A model generated the notes under the pieces. It made no database searches. It was given only the letters and a program-made list of their open reading frames with translations, and had not been told where the DNA came from. Positions 47,032 through 58,605 of a stretch of 64,000 nucleotides of DNA are shown in pieces. Made by a program: the position numbers and the translations under genes. This DNA is from Rhododendron vialii. Taxonomy: Eukaryota > Streptophyta > Magnoliopsida > Ericales > Ericaceae. The DNA is taken from positions 4,114,501 to 4,178,500 of the forward strand of contig NC_080559.1 of NCBI RefSeq assembly GCF_030253575.1, written 5' to 3'. How positions within the stretch are numbered: the first letter of the stretch is position 1; each line of letters starts with the position of its first letter.

Positions 47032-47048
47032 GTATTCCCTAGGCATTC

Positions 47049-47749
47049 TGTTTGTCTATTTTACTGATAGTCGACTAATCGACTAGAGATTGCTAAGTGT
47101 GCTGGAAATGTGGGTGTTTGTGGTGGTGGAGTTTGGTTCCTTGCCGTATTTCAGGACTTCTCTGGAAGCAAACTTAATGAAGTGAATGGAGATGGAAGAA
47201 GAACAACAAAATGGACTTTATTATCCCTCGGTGTAGAAGTCAAATCGACTATGAGAACACAATCGAACAGACGGTTAAATTACAAGCTACTCCTAGAGCA
47301 AGAAATGTAAAGTACAGATAAAAGTAGAAGCCTTTGGGCGATTGATTGGGGGCTCTAAATATCTTCCTTTCTTGTATTTATAGGCTGTTGTCGACTTGAA
47401 ATTCAAATCATACGGACTTCCCTCCTTCGATTTGAATTAGTTGGCTCCATGCTCCCTATTCTTGCTCCACTATCTGCATGAGGCGGTTACTTCTCCATGA
47501 TCTCACATGTTTCCAACGTTGTAATTATTTCAACTGCCTGCTTGCATTAACCGTCTGACTCACGATCCGCATGTGATACAAAATTCTGACACGTGTCCAG
47601 TCGAATATCAACCGTTTGATCAGTCCATTTTCCTTAACAGGCTTCATATTGCATTTGCATTATATCAATCGGTCTAAAATGCGTTGACACGTGTAACATT
47701 CTGACCCAATCGATTATAATATACTAAATACTAAATTATGGTGTAAACA
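47049..47749 (-). repeat. LTR, subfamily A (3' LTR of the composite)
   Basis: 701 bases from TGTTTGTC to GTGTAAACA, with inverted TGTTT/AAACA ends. The adjoining 'atgcccccct' is a purine-rich tract on the minus strand, as expected next to a 3' LTR. The short open frame inside (47110-47310) also occurs in the other LTR and is not a gene. Confidence 0.92.
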
Positions 47750-47815
47750 ATGCCCCCCTATTTACCTGAGTTAAATATTAACTTTGGTAAATATTTCGCT
47801 TAGCAAATCACCACC

Positions 47816-47823
47816 TATATAAG
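47816..47823 (+). promoter_or_regulatory. TATA box of the antisense PMD gene
   Basis: TATATAAG in 'cacctatataaggcagag' lies 92 bases before the ATG at 47915, on the strand opposite to gag-pol. It is followed by a leader containing 'ctcgaaccctagaacagc'. This suggests that the captured gene kept or gained its own promoter. Confidence 0.6.
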
Positions 47824-47914
47824 GCAGAGTACTTCAAATTTAGGGCACGAATCGTGCTTTTTCTCACAGAACGTTGAAACAGCTCTCGAACCCTAGAACA
47901 GCTTCCGAACCCAA

Positions 47915-49054
47915 ATGGCACCGAAATCCAAACTACAGATCGTCAGCGACCCAGTTGAAGATCCGGCCACCGAGTCAGTGACGGAGGATTCCTTCCGATT
48001 CCCTGAATCGTACCGAAACGGGATTGGCCAAAACCAGAAGACTCAAGTTCTGATTCCTGACGATAATGTCAGTTCTCACTGCATATTGGGTCCAATTTTT
48101 TCATCAGTTCTCCCGGATGGCTTTCCAGAAGTCTACCCAGTGGGGGAACGTGATCCACTTCTCCTTCAGCTTCCGTCGCTGGAATGGTTAGGCTGGGGTA
48201 AGAACACCTGCCTTCGTTCTTGGCCTTACACCGTTGAAATGGGATGGGTAGATTGGGTAAGGCGCATGATGAAGTTCCTTTTCGAGGATTGGAAAACAAT
48301 GGGAATCCGTGAGACAATTGAGCTCTCACAATATCCCTTGGACATGAATTCTGAACTCTTGGCTGCTGCAGCGTGTTTTTGGTCCAAATCATCCAATACC
48401 CTAATTCTTCATTGTGGCTTGCTATCTCCGACAGTCCTGGATATCTCTCATTTAACTGGCCTTCCTTCGTTAGGCCGTGAGGTAAATGCTCTGCTTTCTC
48501 CTGATCCATATGATCCCCCATTTGTTGTTCCATCGTCTGGGGTTAGCTATTCGAAATGGCTTAAGACTCACTTTAAAGCCAAAGCTTCAGCGCCTTGCTT
48601 TCATGAGAAGGTTGCATTTTACCTTTTCTGGATTTGTCGATTTCTTATGGCAGTCCCTGGGCTTAGGGTTACCAAAGAATACCTTAACCTAGCCGTTTGT
48701 ATGGCCCAAGTAAAGAGGTTGGCCCTTGCCCCTTTTGTTTTAGGATCTCTGTATAAAGGCCTTTTTACCTTTGTTGATAAAAAGATAGCGGACTCTTGTG
48801 GTGGTCCTTTCTGGATCTTTCAAGCTTGGTTATATGCATACTTCCCTCAAATAAAACCTAAACTGGAGAACCCCCTTCGGTCAGATGAGGCATTGCAAAC
48901 ATGCCGTAGTTATGCTGAATATTTGTTAGTATTCTACTTTCATCGAGTTGAAAAGAAAATTGAAACATTTCTCCTTTTGGAGATGTCAGAACAACACCTG
49001 CCCCAACTCCATTATCTGTTTTTGAACCATCAAAAGACAGTTGCCAAGGTTTAA
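47915..49054 (+). CDS. Plant mobile domain (PMD) protein, antisense in the retroelement
   Basis: A 379-residue open frame from MAPKSKLQIVSDPVEDPATE runs on the strand opposite to gag and RT. Landmarks such as WKTMGIRETIELSQYPLDMN, LAAAACFWSKSSNTLILHCG and LSPTVLDISHLTGLPSLG are typical of the PMD (aminotransferase-like, PF10536) family. That family is known from the Arabidopsis silencing-related proteins MAIN and MAIL1 and from plant transposons. The last 30 or so residues, after about 48950, run antisense to the RNase H part of pol, so the 3' end borrows element sequence. A TATA box at 47816 suggests a separate transcript. Whether it helps the element evade silencing is only speculation. Family assignment is fairly sure, function unknown. 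Confidence 0.75.
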   Translation: MAPKSKLQIVSDPVEDPATESVTEDSFRFPESYRNGIGQNQKTQVLIPDDNVSSHCILGPIFSSVLPDGFPEVYPVGERDPLLLQLPSLEWLGWGKNTCLRSWPYTVEMGWVDWVRRMMKFLFEDWKTMGIRETIELSQYPLDMNSELLAAAACFWSKSSNTLILHCGLLSPTVLDISHLTGLPSLGREVNALLSPDPYDPPFVVPSSGVSYSKWLKTHFKAKASAPCFHEKVAFYLFWICRFLMAVPGLRVTKEYLNLAVCMAQVKRLALAPFVLGSLYKGLFTFVDKKIADSCGGPFWIFQAWLYAYFPQIKPKLENPLRSDEALQTCRSYAEYLLVFYFHRVEKKIETFLLLEMSEQHLPQLHYLFLNHQKTVAKV

Positions 49055-50825
49055 GCTCCAAAAGATGTACCTCAAAAGTATCCTCTTCCAAAGGTAGATT
49101 TGGATGCTCAGCTAAGAAATCTGCCAAAGCTTGTCCTTTTACTGCCTTTTGAGGCACATATTCAAAGTCATACTCTACTAGCGCTAAAATCCATTTCCCC
49201 TGTCTCCCTCTCAAAATGGGTCTAGACAGGATATATTTTATTATATCTGTTTGGGAAATGATCATTACTCTAGCTGGCAAAAGGTAATGCCTTAATTTAA
49301 TTGCTGAAAAATATAATGCCAAACAAATCTTTTCCACACATGAATACCTACTTTCACAATCATTTAACCTTCTACTTAGGTAGTAAATTGATTGCTCTCG
49401 GCCTTGTTCATTATCCTGAGCTAACAGACTTGCAATCGAATGGTGCGTTGCTGATATGTACAACTTCAATGGTTTTCCATTTATTGGAGGCATCAGAACA
49501 GGAGGTGTCACCAAAGATTGCTTTAAAGTATCAAAAGCTTTCTGATGCTCTTGTTCCCATCTGAAATCTTTTTCTGACTTCAATTTTAATAATGGGGAGA
49601 ATGCCATTGTCTTTCCAGATAGATTGGCAATAAATCTTCGAAGGAAATTAATCTTTCCCAAGAACTGCTGAAGTTCTTCTTTATTGGTTGGTGCCTGTGC
49701 TTTCAAAATAGCATCAGCTTTAGTTTTATCAATCTCAATCCCTTTTTGATGCACCAAGAATCCTAAAAAGTTTCCTGCGGTGACACCAAATGCACATTTC
49801 AAAGGATTCATTTTCAGATTGTAACGCCTCATCCTTTCCAGAGTCTGTTCAAGATGATGTAGGTGCTCGTCAACTGAATTTGATTTTACAACTACATCGT
49901 CTATATAAACTTCCAAGAATTTATGCAAAAAATCATGGAAAATTAAATTCATAACTCTTTGATAAGTTGCACCTGCATTTTTCAATCCGAAAGCCATGAC
50001 CACCCATTCAAACGTCCCTATGTATCCAGGACATCTAAACGCTGTTTTATGCGTATCTTCTTCAGCTATATATATTTGATTATAACCAGCATTACCATCC
50101 ATGAAGGACAGCATTTGGTACCCTACTGTTGCATCGACTAGCAAATCAGCAACAGGCATTGGATATTGATCCTTTGGTGATGCGGTATTAAGATCTCTAA
50201 AATCAACGCATACTCTAACTTTCCCATTTTTCTTTAATACTGGGACAACATTTGAGACCCATTCAACATACTTGACCGGTCGAATAAACTTTGCCTCAAA
50301 TAAACGTTCCATTTCTTTTTTGACTTGAGGTAAGACATCATCCTTCATTCTCCTTGGTGCCTGTTTAAAAGGTACGTAGTTCTCCTTTATAGGTATTTTG
50401 TGTTCAACTAAAGACCTATCTAAACCTGGCATTTCATCATAACTCCAAGCAAAACAATCTTTAAATTTACGCAACAAGTACTTAAACTTTTCCTTTATTT
50501 CAATAGGCAAAGCAGCATTTACATATGTGATCTTAGGATCTTCTGGAGTTCCCAAGTTGACTTCTTCTGTGGGATCCTTTACTTGGGCCCCGTCATCATC
50601 TAGCTTAGCTGGTGCTGGTTTCAGGTCTGCTAATCCTAACTCTTTCATGTTTAGAGGGCTATCATCAAAAACACACTCAGCCCAATTACAAGAAATAGGC
50701 TCATCTGCCTGCAATTTTCTGTCAACAAGAAAAGAAAACAACCTTTTAAAAGTGGCTTTCACAGTAGCCAAATCTTCACACCCTGTGTTCAATAGGTTTC
50801 TAAACATTAAAAACTTGTTGATCAA
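48858..50825 (-). mobile_element. Reverse transcriptase / RNase H region of the Ty3 composite
   Basis: A long minus-strand frame shows Ty3-type RT marks: PVLKKNGKVRVCVDFRDLN, FMDGNAGYNQI, VMAFGLKNAGATYQRVM and the catalytic block EVYIDDVVVKS near residue 310. RNase H-like sequence follows, with FDGSKTDNGVGAGVVLTSP. The FMDGNAGYNQI and FGLKNAGATYQR style suggests the Tat-like lineage. RNase H sequence gives way to antisense PMD sequence near 48950. Fossil part; not an active gene by itself. Confidence 0.9.
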
Positions 50826-53800
50826 TCTTGGCAGGCCTTGAAATAATGTTAGGCCTGATAAAATCTTTGCTCAGCTCCTGGAACCCTTCCTTGATGTATT
50901 TGAGGAATTGGCTCTCAGTTACTCCAACTTGATTAGATCTGACTTCTGAGTCTTCTATTCTTGTTGGCCACAAATGTTCGTTGTAGAGATCTGCTTCTAC
51001 GTTGTTAGTCTCTGCTTTGAATGGATGTCGGTCTGCCCAAAAGACCTCCATTCCCGCTGCTTCTTCTTGCTTTAGAAAGATCAAGGCCTGATGCAAAGAA
51101 GACGGCACACAACTATTTATATGGATCCAATCTCTGCCTAGTAAGGCATTGTAATTAGATGAAGAATCGATTACGAAAAACGTTGCATTCATCTTCCTAT
51201 TTCCAATCTGTAGTTGTAAGGATATGACCCCCTTAGCAGGAGAACACCCTCCAGCGAAATTGCCAACTGTAACCTCTGTTGGGATCAGGTCATCATTGGT
51301 TTTGTTCAAAACTTTGAGCATTCGAGCAGGTAAAATATTAACTACTGCCCCATTGTCGACCAACACTTTCGAGATAGGTTGGCCATTCATATGCAGTTTA
51401 ATATACAGTGGTCTTAAATGCCTTATTGAGGCATCATCAGGTGTTCTAAGAACTACAACACTGTTTCCATGTTTATCCGTCTCAACATTAATGGGCTGTG
51501 ACTGAGGATGCTTCTCTTTGTCCATTATTTTTACAATCGATTGGGTATTATCCTCAACATCGCCTGCCAAATTCATTGGCTGATTTGGTTTTGCCTTAAA
51601 CTGCTTAGGCAGAACTAAAATCATATTACACTGGTAGTTTATAGGTACTGACCCGAATTGGATTGCGGCCAGGCTTTCTCCAAATGTTGCAGATCTCTGT
51701 GGAGACGGTGACGCATCTTTGATCAGGTCTTCCTGTTCTGACCCTTCGTCAAAGAGATCATCATCATCATCTGCCTCCATGAGCTTCTGGAATTCCTCCA
51801 TTTTCTTCTTTAAGCTCTGCTTCAATTCTTTTTTACCCTTCAGTTGGGCAGTCGACTGGGGAGGATCTGTAGCACTACTCTCTTGCCCCCCATGCTTTTG
51901 AATTATCTGCTTTGGGCCACTAGTTTCTCCTTGATCCCGGGTCCATACCATGTTTGGAACCTTTGATGGTTCCAATCTCTCTCTTGGTTCGAACACATGG
52001 TCCCATGGGTCACCATAAGCCCTGGCTGCAAACTTCCTTTGAAGCCTTCTTTTCTGTGAACTGGATACCTTAGTGTACCAACCCTCTGCTGGGAACTTTG
52101 GATGGCTAAGCGTGCTCCATTCCTCGTGATCATTATTGGGTGGCATTACCATCCTAGGTTGGTGCCATCCACGTCCATAAGGTCCTCTACCTCGTGGTCC
52201 AGTATCTCTTCTGAAACCAACACCCCTTTGACTAGGGTATCTCCTCTGATTAGGAAATTGGTACCCCGCCGCCTCAAGATCTTGGCAAGAAGGCACCCCA
52301 GGCCTTGCAGGCACGACTGGATGTCCCCTGAATAAAAATGGTCCATCATCTGGCCCATAGCAATGCTCTGACTCTATTCTGTTAAAGAGCCCCGGATCTA
52401 TACCTTCATAAATCAGTTTGGCTCCCACATAAATTTGAAGGTCATTTCCTCCCATTGTGTTGAACCTCAGTCCGGACTTGGAGAATGCACTTCTCTGATC
52501 TTTTTCTGCTATAATTGCTTCCCCATACTGGACTTCATGCCCACACCTAATGCAGAGGTAGTCGTTTGGGAATCTAGAGGTATGAGACTTTGCTGACTCT
52601 TCTTCAGTCTGCATGTGATCCTCCTCCCCCTGCTTTTGTTTCGTCACATTGGAACCTAGCCTTTTGGCTAGGCCGGCCGTCACCATGTTCACTTCAATCT
52701 TGGGAAAAGGATTGGATTCAATTCCCATGGGATCCTTGTCGCCTTTAGCATACTGCAACAGTCCCTTCTGGATCAAGTCCTGCACACAATTTCGGAATGT
52801 AACACAGTTGTTAGTATTATGCCTAAATGAATTGTGCCATTTACAATATTCTTTTCCTTTTCTATCCTTATCAGAAGGAATAATATGCCCAGGACTCAAA
52901 GTAACAAATTTTTGTTTCAACAATTCATCAAATATTTGGTCAGCTTGTGCCAAATCAAACGAATATTGTCTATAATTTGCTTGCCCCCCACGCCTATTGG
53001 GTTGAGATGAAGGCATATTCATTGGTTTTTCTGTTTTAACCAAAGTGTCACAAATTATAGGGGTCTTTCCAATGACTTGCGCTACATCAATCTCAATATC
53101 ACCTTCCACATCTTGGTAATATGTTCCTAGAGACGTGTTCCTCAAAAGCTCTTCTTCTTGTAAAATAGCTTCAAACTGAGATGCCCTCATGGAGAGCTCA
53201 AACAGATCTTTGAAATTAGATCCATTGAACTGCTTTTTAAAATTAAACTCGAGACCATCTTGAGCTATTCGAACTATCTCGGTCTCTGGCACATTACAAT
53301 GACATTGGTTTCTTAATCTCTTAAATCTAGTTAAAAACTGTTCTGCCGTTTCATTTGGCTTCTGCTTTAACTTAGCCAAGTCGGCAATTGAGACCTCTGG
53401 TTCATGTCTAAAATATTGAGCATGAAATTGTTCTTCCATATCTTGCCACGTATGGATAGAATTTGCAGGCAGGCTTATGAACCATGTGAATGCTGTTTTA
53501 GTTAATGAATGTGGGAATAATTTTAACTTAAAAACATCATCAGAGCCAAGTTCTCCTAACTGTAGACAAAACCGTCCTACATGTTCAATTGTCGACTGAT
53601 TTTCTGTACCACTAAAAAGTGAAAGCTCAGGCAATTTATACCCTCTTGGCAAAGGAACATTGTCAACCCAATGTGGGTAAGGCTTTCTAAACATGGGTTT
53701 TTCCACCCTGCGTAGCCCTGGTCCGTACACATCTTGGATGACTTCTAATATTTGTGCTCTATTAATATTCATGGGATCTGGGGCTCTAAGGACATTTGGT

Positions 53801-54519
53801 ACATAAGGTTGTGCAAGAGGGCCATTCTGACCGTTCCCATTGCCAATGTTTGGCACATTGTGAACGTACTGACCACTATTTCCATTATTCGGTCCTACTG
53901 GCATAGTATGATAAGTATAACTGCCATGATTTGGCAGAGTTTGTGCGGCATTGTATATGTGTTGACCATTATTCATGACATGGACTCCTGTGAAACCAGC
54001 CTGAGGACTTTGACTAGAATTTAAACCATGATTCTGACCATTTCCACTACTGTTACCAACTTCATATATAGATGGGACACTCTGGTAAAAACTAGTTGGC
54101 TTGATTGTGGACCGTAGAGCAGTTGCTTCAACAAACGGTCGACTGTGCACATTCATATTTGAATCGAATGCTGGATTTGTATATACCTGTTGAGGTGACT
54201 GTCTAGGCAGATCTCCAGTTTGCAGTTGCTCATGTACTACACCATGTGCATCCACATCTATGACAGATGGGGGCGTAATTACCCTTCTCAATAGGGTAAT
54301 CAATTCCTGTGCCGCTTCGTCTTCTGGGTTAGACAAAACTTGTGCCAACTGCCTGGAAAGGCCCTGTATATTTGTTGGTGCGCTCAAGCCATTTCCTTGG
54401 CTATTTTCTGGCACCCTTTGTTCAGGATGCGCCACGTCAGTTTGGCTTTCTAGGCCTTCATTCTGAGGCTCTGCAGGTCGGTCGCCTTGTTTCCTTGTCG
54501 CTGGTGCCATTACTTCCAA
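50800..54519 (-). mobile_element. gag and protease region of the Ty3 composite
   Basis: This long minus-strand frame starts just inside the middle LTR's primer-binding-like site. A retrotransposon gag block is visible around residues 300-360, including LFPHSLTKTAFTWFISLPAN and TWQDMEEQFHAQYF. An aspartic protease site, VLVDNGAVVNILPA, occurs near residue 1050. A long Asn/Gln-rich N-terminal region precedes gag. It lies directly before the RT region in element orientation. Confidence 0.88.
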
Positions 54520-54553
54520 ATTAGTAATGATGCCCTCCTTCTAGCGCCAAAAT

Positions 54554-55356
54554 TGTTTACCAATTTTTCCCTCAATCGAAATCGATAGAAATTTCGGGAA
54601 ACAAAGCCAACAACAAAAATAAGGGCGAATGCGGCCATGTCTCCACAAACGGATTTGAGGTTCCTTGCCGTATTTCAGGACTTCACCGGAAAAGAAATGG
54701 CGAATGAATCAAATGCTATTTTTTGGTGATGATGAATTGACTCGTAAAAGAAGACCGTCACCCGCCAATCTTCAAGAACGGAATCGACCCATCGATTGGG
54801 CGGAGTGGATTGATGGTTTAGTGAAGTGGGGTGGAACGGAAGAAAAATAACAAATGGACTTTGTTATTTTTCCAAGGTAGATTTACAATCAAAAAGGACG
54901 GATCCCCATCGAAAGTAAGAAAATTAAGTTAATTCTACTCCTACTCCTAGTTATAACCCGAATGGGTTAGTAGTGCCAAAAATTAAGACAAATAAAGATA
55001 GACTTTGATTTGTTGGAGAGGAATTACAATGAAGTCTTAAAAGACTATTTATAGAAAACAACAAACGTAGGAAATAACTTCCTAACTTCTCCACTAGTCT
55101 TCATTCAATCTTTTGCTTTCACTTGTCAAAATAACTTCCCACTTCCCTTCAAATGTGTAGGAGCATGACAAGTGTCCTTTTAACTTCCACATGTGTAGGA
55201 GCAAGCCAAGTGTCCTGCATGCAAATAATAATAAAAGGAATACTAATATTAGTTCTAATATTAATACGAATACTTAATAATAATAAAATAGGAAGCATTC
55301 TCATAATTGCCACCTTTCGGTCGATCATCGACAGGCGGTGAAATATGGTGTAAACA
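54554..55356 (-). repeat. Middle LTR, subfamily B
   Basis: 803 bases from TGTTTACC to GTGTAAACA. On its left is a primer-binding-like site (54532-54549, 'tggcgctaga' on the minus strand). On its right is a purine-rich tract (minus strand of 'atgcccccctt'). It therefore serves as the 5' LTR for the left internal region and the 3' LTR for the right one. No direct repeats flank it. It shares only short blocks with LTR A, such as 'ttccttgccgtatttcagga'. Confidence 0.88.
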
Positions 55357-57671
55357 ATGCCCCCCTTATTCATTTGGGTGAAGAGCTAACGTAACCCAAG
55401 TGAATAATTTCACTAGTTTTAAATCACCCCTCTGTCGATATCGACGGGTAATAACTCTTTATGGTGTAAACATTTATGCCCTCCAACTCAATTGGGCAAT
55501 CAATTGATACCAGAAACAGATCATGTTGGACATACGTGGCCTATCGAATAAAGGCCTATATATCAAAACTCTACGAATGGCATATCGATAAAAGGATTTA
55601 TGCCATGAGCCTTAATCAAGTACAAGCATTTGTTTACTTAATTTCTCCCCCAACATTTGATAAAGAAAAGGCCAAAACACGCGCGTAGCAAACGACAAAC
55701 ATTCCCCTTGATCAAATTATGGGAGTTGAGATTCTTTCAATAAAGAAAAGGCCAAAACACGCGCGTAGCAAACGACAAACGTTCCCTCTATTGAATTCAT
55801 CCGAGATTTCGGAAAACAAAGTTGAAACAAGAGTAAGGGCCAAAAGCAAGTAATAACCTTTTATAGTGAAAACATTTATGCCCCGCCAACTTTCGAAGAG
55901 TTTGAGATAAATTTTTACACAACATTTTCACTTTTCAACTAGTACAATAAAGCCTTCAAGGCTTAATAACCACCGTCGAATGGTGGCATGCCTCAGTCGA
56001 TTAGTTTCCCTTAGGCTTTGATTCCTACAGGAAGGAAACCGGGAACGTCAAAACATGGTTAGTCGATCAGAGCACTACGCATATGCCATGAGCCTTGCCT
56101 AATCCCCACAATAATGAACTTTAAAGTCACAAACAACAGCCAATTAATAGGCATCATTTGGCTTCACACGTTGGCTACTATATATATGCATTAATACCAA
56201 ATACCAACATCTATTAGCCAACTCCATCAAAAACTAATTTTCCGTGTCCTCCAAAAATGTATATTGATCGACAGAAATCAATACGCAGAGTATTTATAGC
56301 CATGTTTGGCTGAAAACATTCTCCATGGTTAAATTTTCACCATTACTCTTCTTAACCAGTACGGAGGAATGGGAGGATCATTTTCTACGTCGACCATCTA
56401 TGGTCTAAATTGAAAAACTCTAGTCGAATGACTATTTTCATGATTCGACTTGCTTGAGTTTCAAATTTTCGAGCCCCTAATTGGCTCTTCTAAAGATGAG
56501 TTTGCCCCCCTTGCAAACTCGATATCAAAAGAGGGCTAATTCTCATTTCAATCATCCATTTCAATCATCCTTACTAAAATCTGGATGAAGGAGACATAGA
56601 TGCCAGCAAGACCTTTGAAAATTTTCCAGTCGCCAACGATGAACCATGGCCTCTTTTTAAAACAGTTGAAAATCATAAACTATGAAGGCCTTTAGGAACA
56701 CAGGTGGCGCCCAAAATTACAAGTCTCTACATGTCCATTATCGACTGCAAAGTGTTCAAAGTCGACTAGACCAAGCAACCAAACCAATTGTTGCCATATA
56801 TCCAAAGTTGAATTTCTGCCCTCCAAATTCATCATCGAAAAGAGGGACAAATTTTGCCCCCCAAGACTCATGGGTATAGCCTTTCAATGATGCCAAGAAT
56901 TCACAGATTGTCCCACTTAATAAGGTTAATCTTCCTATTGGATGACATTCTTTAAACACATAAATTAGTGTAGCCTCTGTATTAGGCTAGAATTTTTCAT
57001 CTCTTACATTTGTTTATAATGAACCCTCTAATTTGGGTTCATATTCGAAACAAACAAAGCCATGTAGCCTGTCGAGGAGCAATTGCAACACAGCCAATCA
57101 CAGTGGCTTTATGCATACCTGAATGAGGTCTTCACTCCATTTAATGTTTGAATTAAAAAGGCTAACACTAATCCAAAATTGGATTAACGTATTAAGCCAT
57201 ATGATAGTCTCCTGCACTATTTCTTACCAACGAGACTTTCTGTGCACATTAATGGCCAAATTAACAGTTACATTTGTTCCAATTTAGGGACAAATTTCAC
57301 TAATGGCCTTTTTTACAAAAGATTATCGAAGCCTCCATGTTTATGGCAAGCAAAGACAAATTCTTTACGAGGCAAATCAATGCCTCTTTTGAACCTTTTT
57401 GTCAAAGGCAGAGACATGGTTCAAATCCCTCAAACAGTTGGCCAACAATTGGCCGGCTTCTTTTGAACAATAAATTGCTTTCAAGCCCATCATGCAAAGC
57501 TTGAAAATTATTATTTTTACATTTGATCCGGAACCTGACTGTTCCAATTGGCCAACAAATGGCCGTTTATCTATTACGTAAAATGTCAAAAACCTTTAAG
57601 GTTTTCTTTTCACATATGATTTCACCATTACTTCCGATTTAGTAATGATGCCCTCCCTCTAGCGCCAAAAT
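55357..57671 (-). mobile_element. Non-coding internal region between LTR B and LTR A
   Basis: About 2.3 kb without a recognisable domain. It carries a direct repeat of about 79-base period ('aaagaaaaggccaaaacacg' at 55664 and 55743). It also has two further stretches that imitate an LTR-tract junction ('ggtgtaaacatttatgccc' near 55462 and 'gtgaaaacatttatgcccc' near 55866). It resembles the untranslated 3' part of a Tat-like element. Confidence 0.6.
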
Positions 57672-58372
57672 TGTTTGTCTATTTTACTGATAGTCGACTA
57701 ATCGACTAGAGATTGCTAAGTGTGCTGGAAATGTGGGTGTTTGTGGTGGTGGAGTTTGGTTCCTTGCCGTATTTCAGGACTTCTCTGGAAGCAAACTTAA
57801 TGAAGTGAATGGAGATGGAAGAAGAACAACAAAATGGACTTTATTATCCCTCGGTGTAGAAGTCAAATCGACTATGAGAACACAATCGAACAGACGGTTA
57901 AATTACAAGCTACTCCTAGAGCAAGAAATGTAAAGTACAGATAAAAGTAGAAGCCTTTGGGCGATTGATTGGGGGCTCTAAATATCTTCCTTTCTTGTAT
58001 TTATAGGCTGTTGTCGACTTGAAATTCAAATCATACGGACTTCCCTCCTTCGATTTGAATTAGTTGGCTCCATGCTCCCTATTCTTGCTCCACTATCTGC
58101 ATGAGGCGGTTACTTCTCCATGATCTCACATGTTTCCAACGTTGTAATTATTTCAACTGCCTGCTTGCATTAACCGTCTGACTCACGATCCGCATGTGAT
58201 ACAAAATTCTGACACGTGTCCAGTCGAATATCAACCGTTTGATCAGTCCATTTTCCTTAACAGGCTTCATATTGCATTTGCATTATATCAATCGGTCTAA
58301 AATGCGTTGACACGTGTAACATTCTGACCCAATCGATTATAATATACTAAATACTAAATTATGGTGTAAACA
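57672..58372 (-). repeat. LTR, subfamily A (5' LTR of the composite)
   Basis: 701 bases, seemingly identical to 47049-47749, ending at the CATTC target duplication. The sequence just left of it, 'ctagcgccaaaat', is the primer-binding-like site read on the minus strand. Confidence 0.92.
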
Positions 58373-58605
58373 CATTCCCTAGCCGTGCCTTCAGTGTCGG
58401 GCAGCTACCACATGGTATCCATTTGATAAATTCAGATCGTTCATTTCGGTTTTGGACAGTTCAAAGTTGGAGGGAGAAACACGAGAGAGAGAGTTGGGAT
58501 GAAATGAGAGAGAGTGGTTTAATCTAGGCCGTCCAAACATTTTTGAACCATTCGGATGTGTTGTTCGAATACCACGTCAGCCGGGTGACGTGGTACCCAC
58601 CCGGC

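Larger units (their letters stand above)
47049..58372 (-). mobile_element. Ty3-type LTR composite with three LTRs (young)
   Basis: An 11,324-base element is flanked by the 5-base duplication CATTC (47044-47048 and 58373-58377). Outer LTRs of 701 bases at 47049-47749 and 57672-58372 appear identical by eye, so the insertion is recent. The coding direction is minus: a primer-binding-like site lies at 57650-57667 and a polypurine-like tract beside 47750. A third LTR of a second subfamily (54554-55356) sits inside. Parts recognised are gag-protease, reverse transcriptase and the beginning of RNase H; no integrase was recognised, so it looks non-autonomous. An antisense plant-mobile-domain gene is included. 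The RT style suggests the Tat-like lineage. Overall it is an incomplete mosaic with long open frames. Confidence 0.88.

Noticed and set aside
47110-47310. 66-residue frame repeated at 57733-57933
   Set aside because: It lies wholly inside both copies of the same LTR and has no recognised domain.
48069-48533. 154-residue minus-strand frame
   Set aside because: It is the shadow of the plus-strand PMD coding sequence.
54665-54850. 61-residue frame repeated on the other strand at 59112-59297
   Set aside because: It is part of LTR subfamily B in both places and is not an independent gene.
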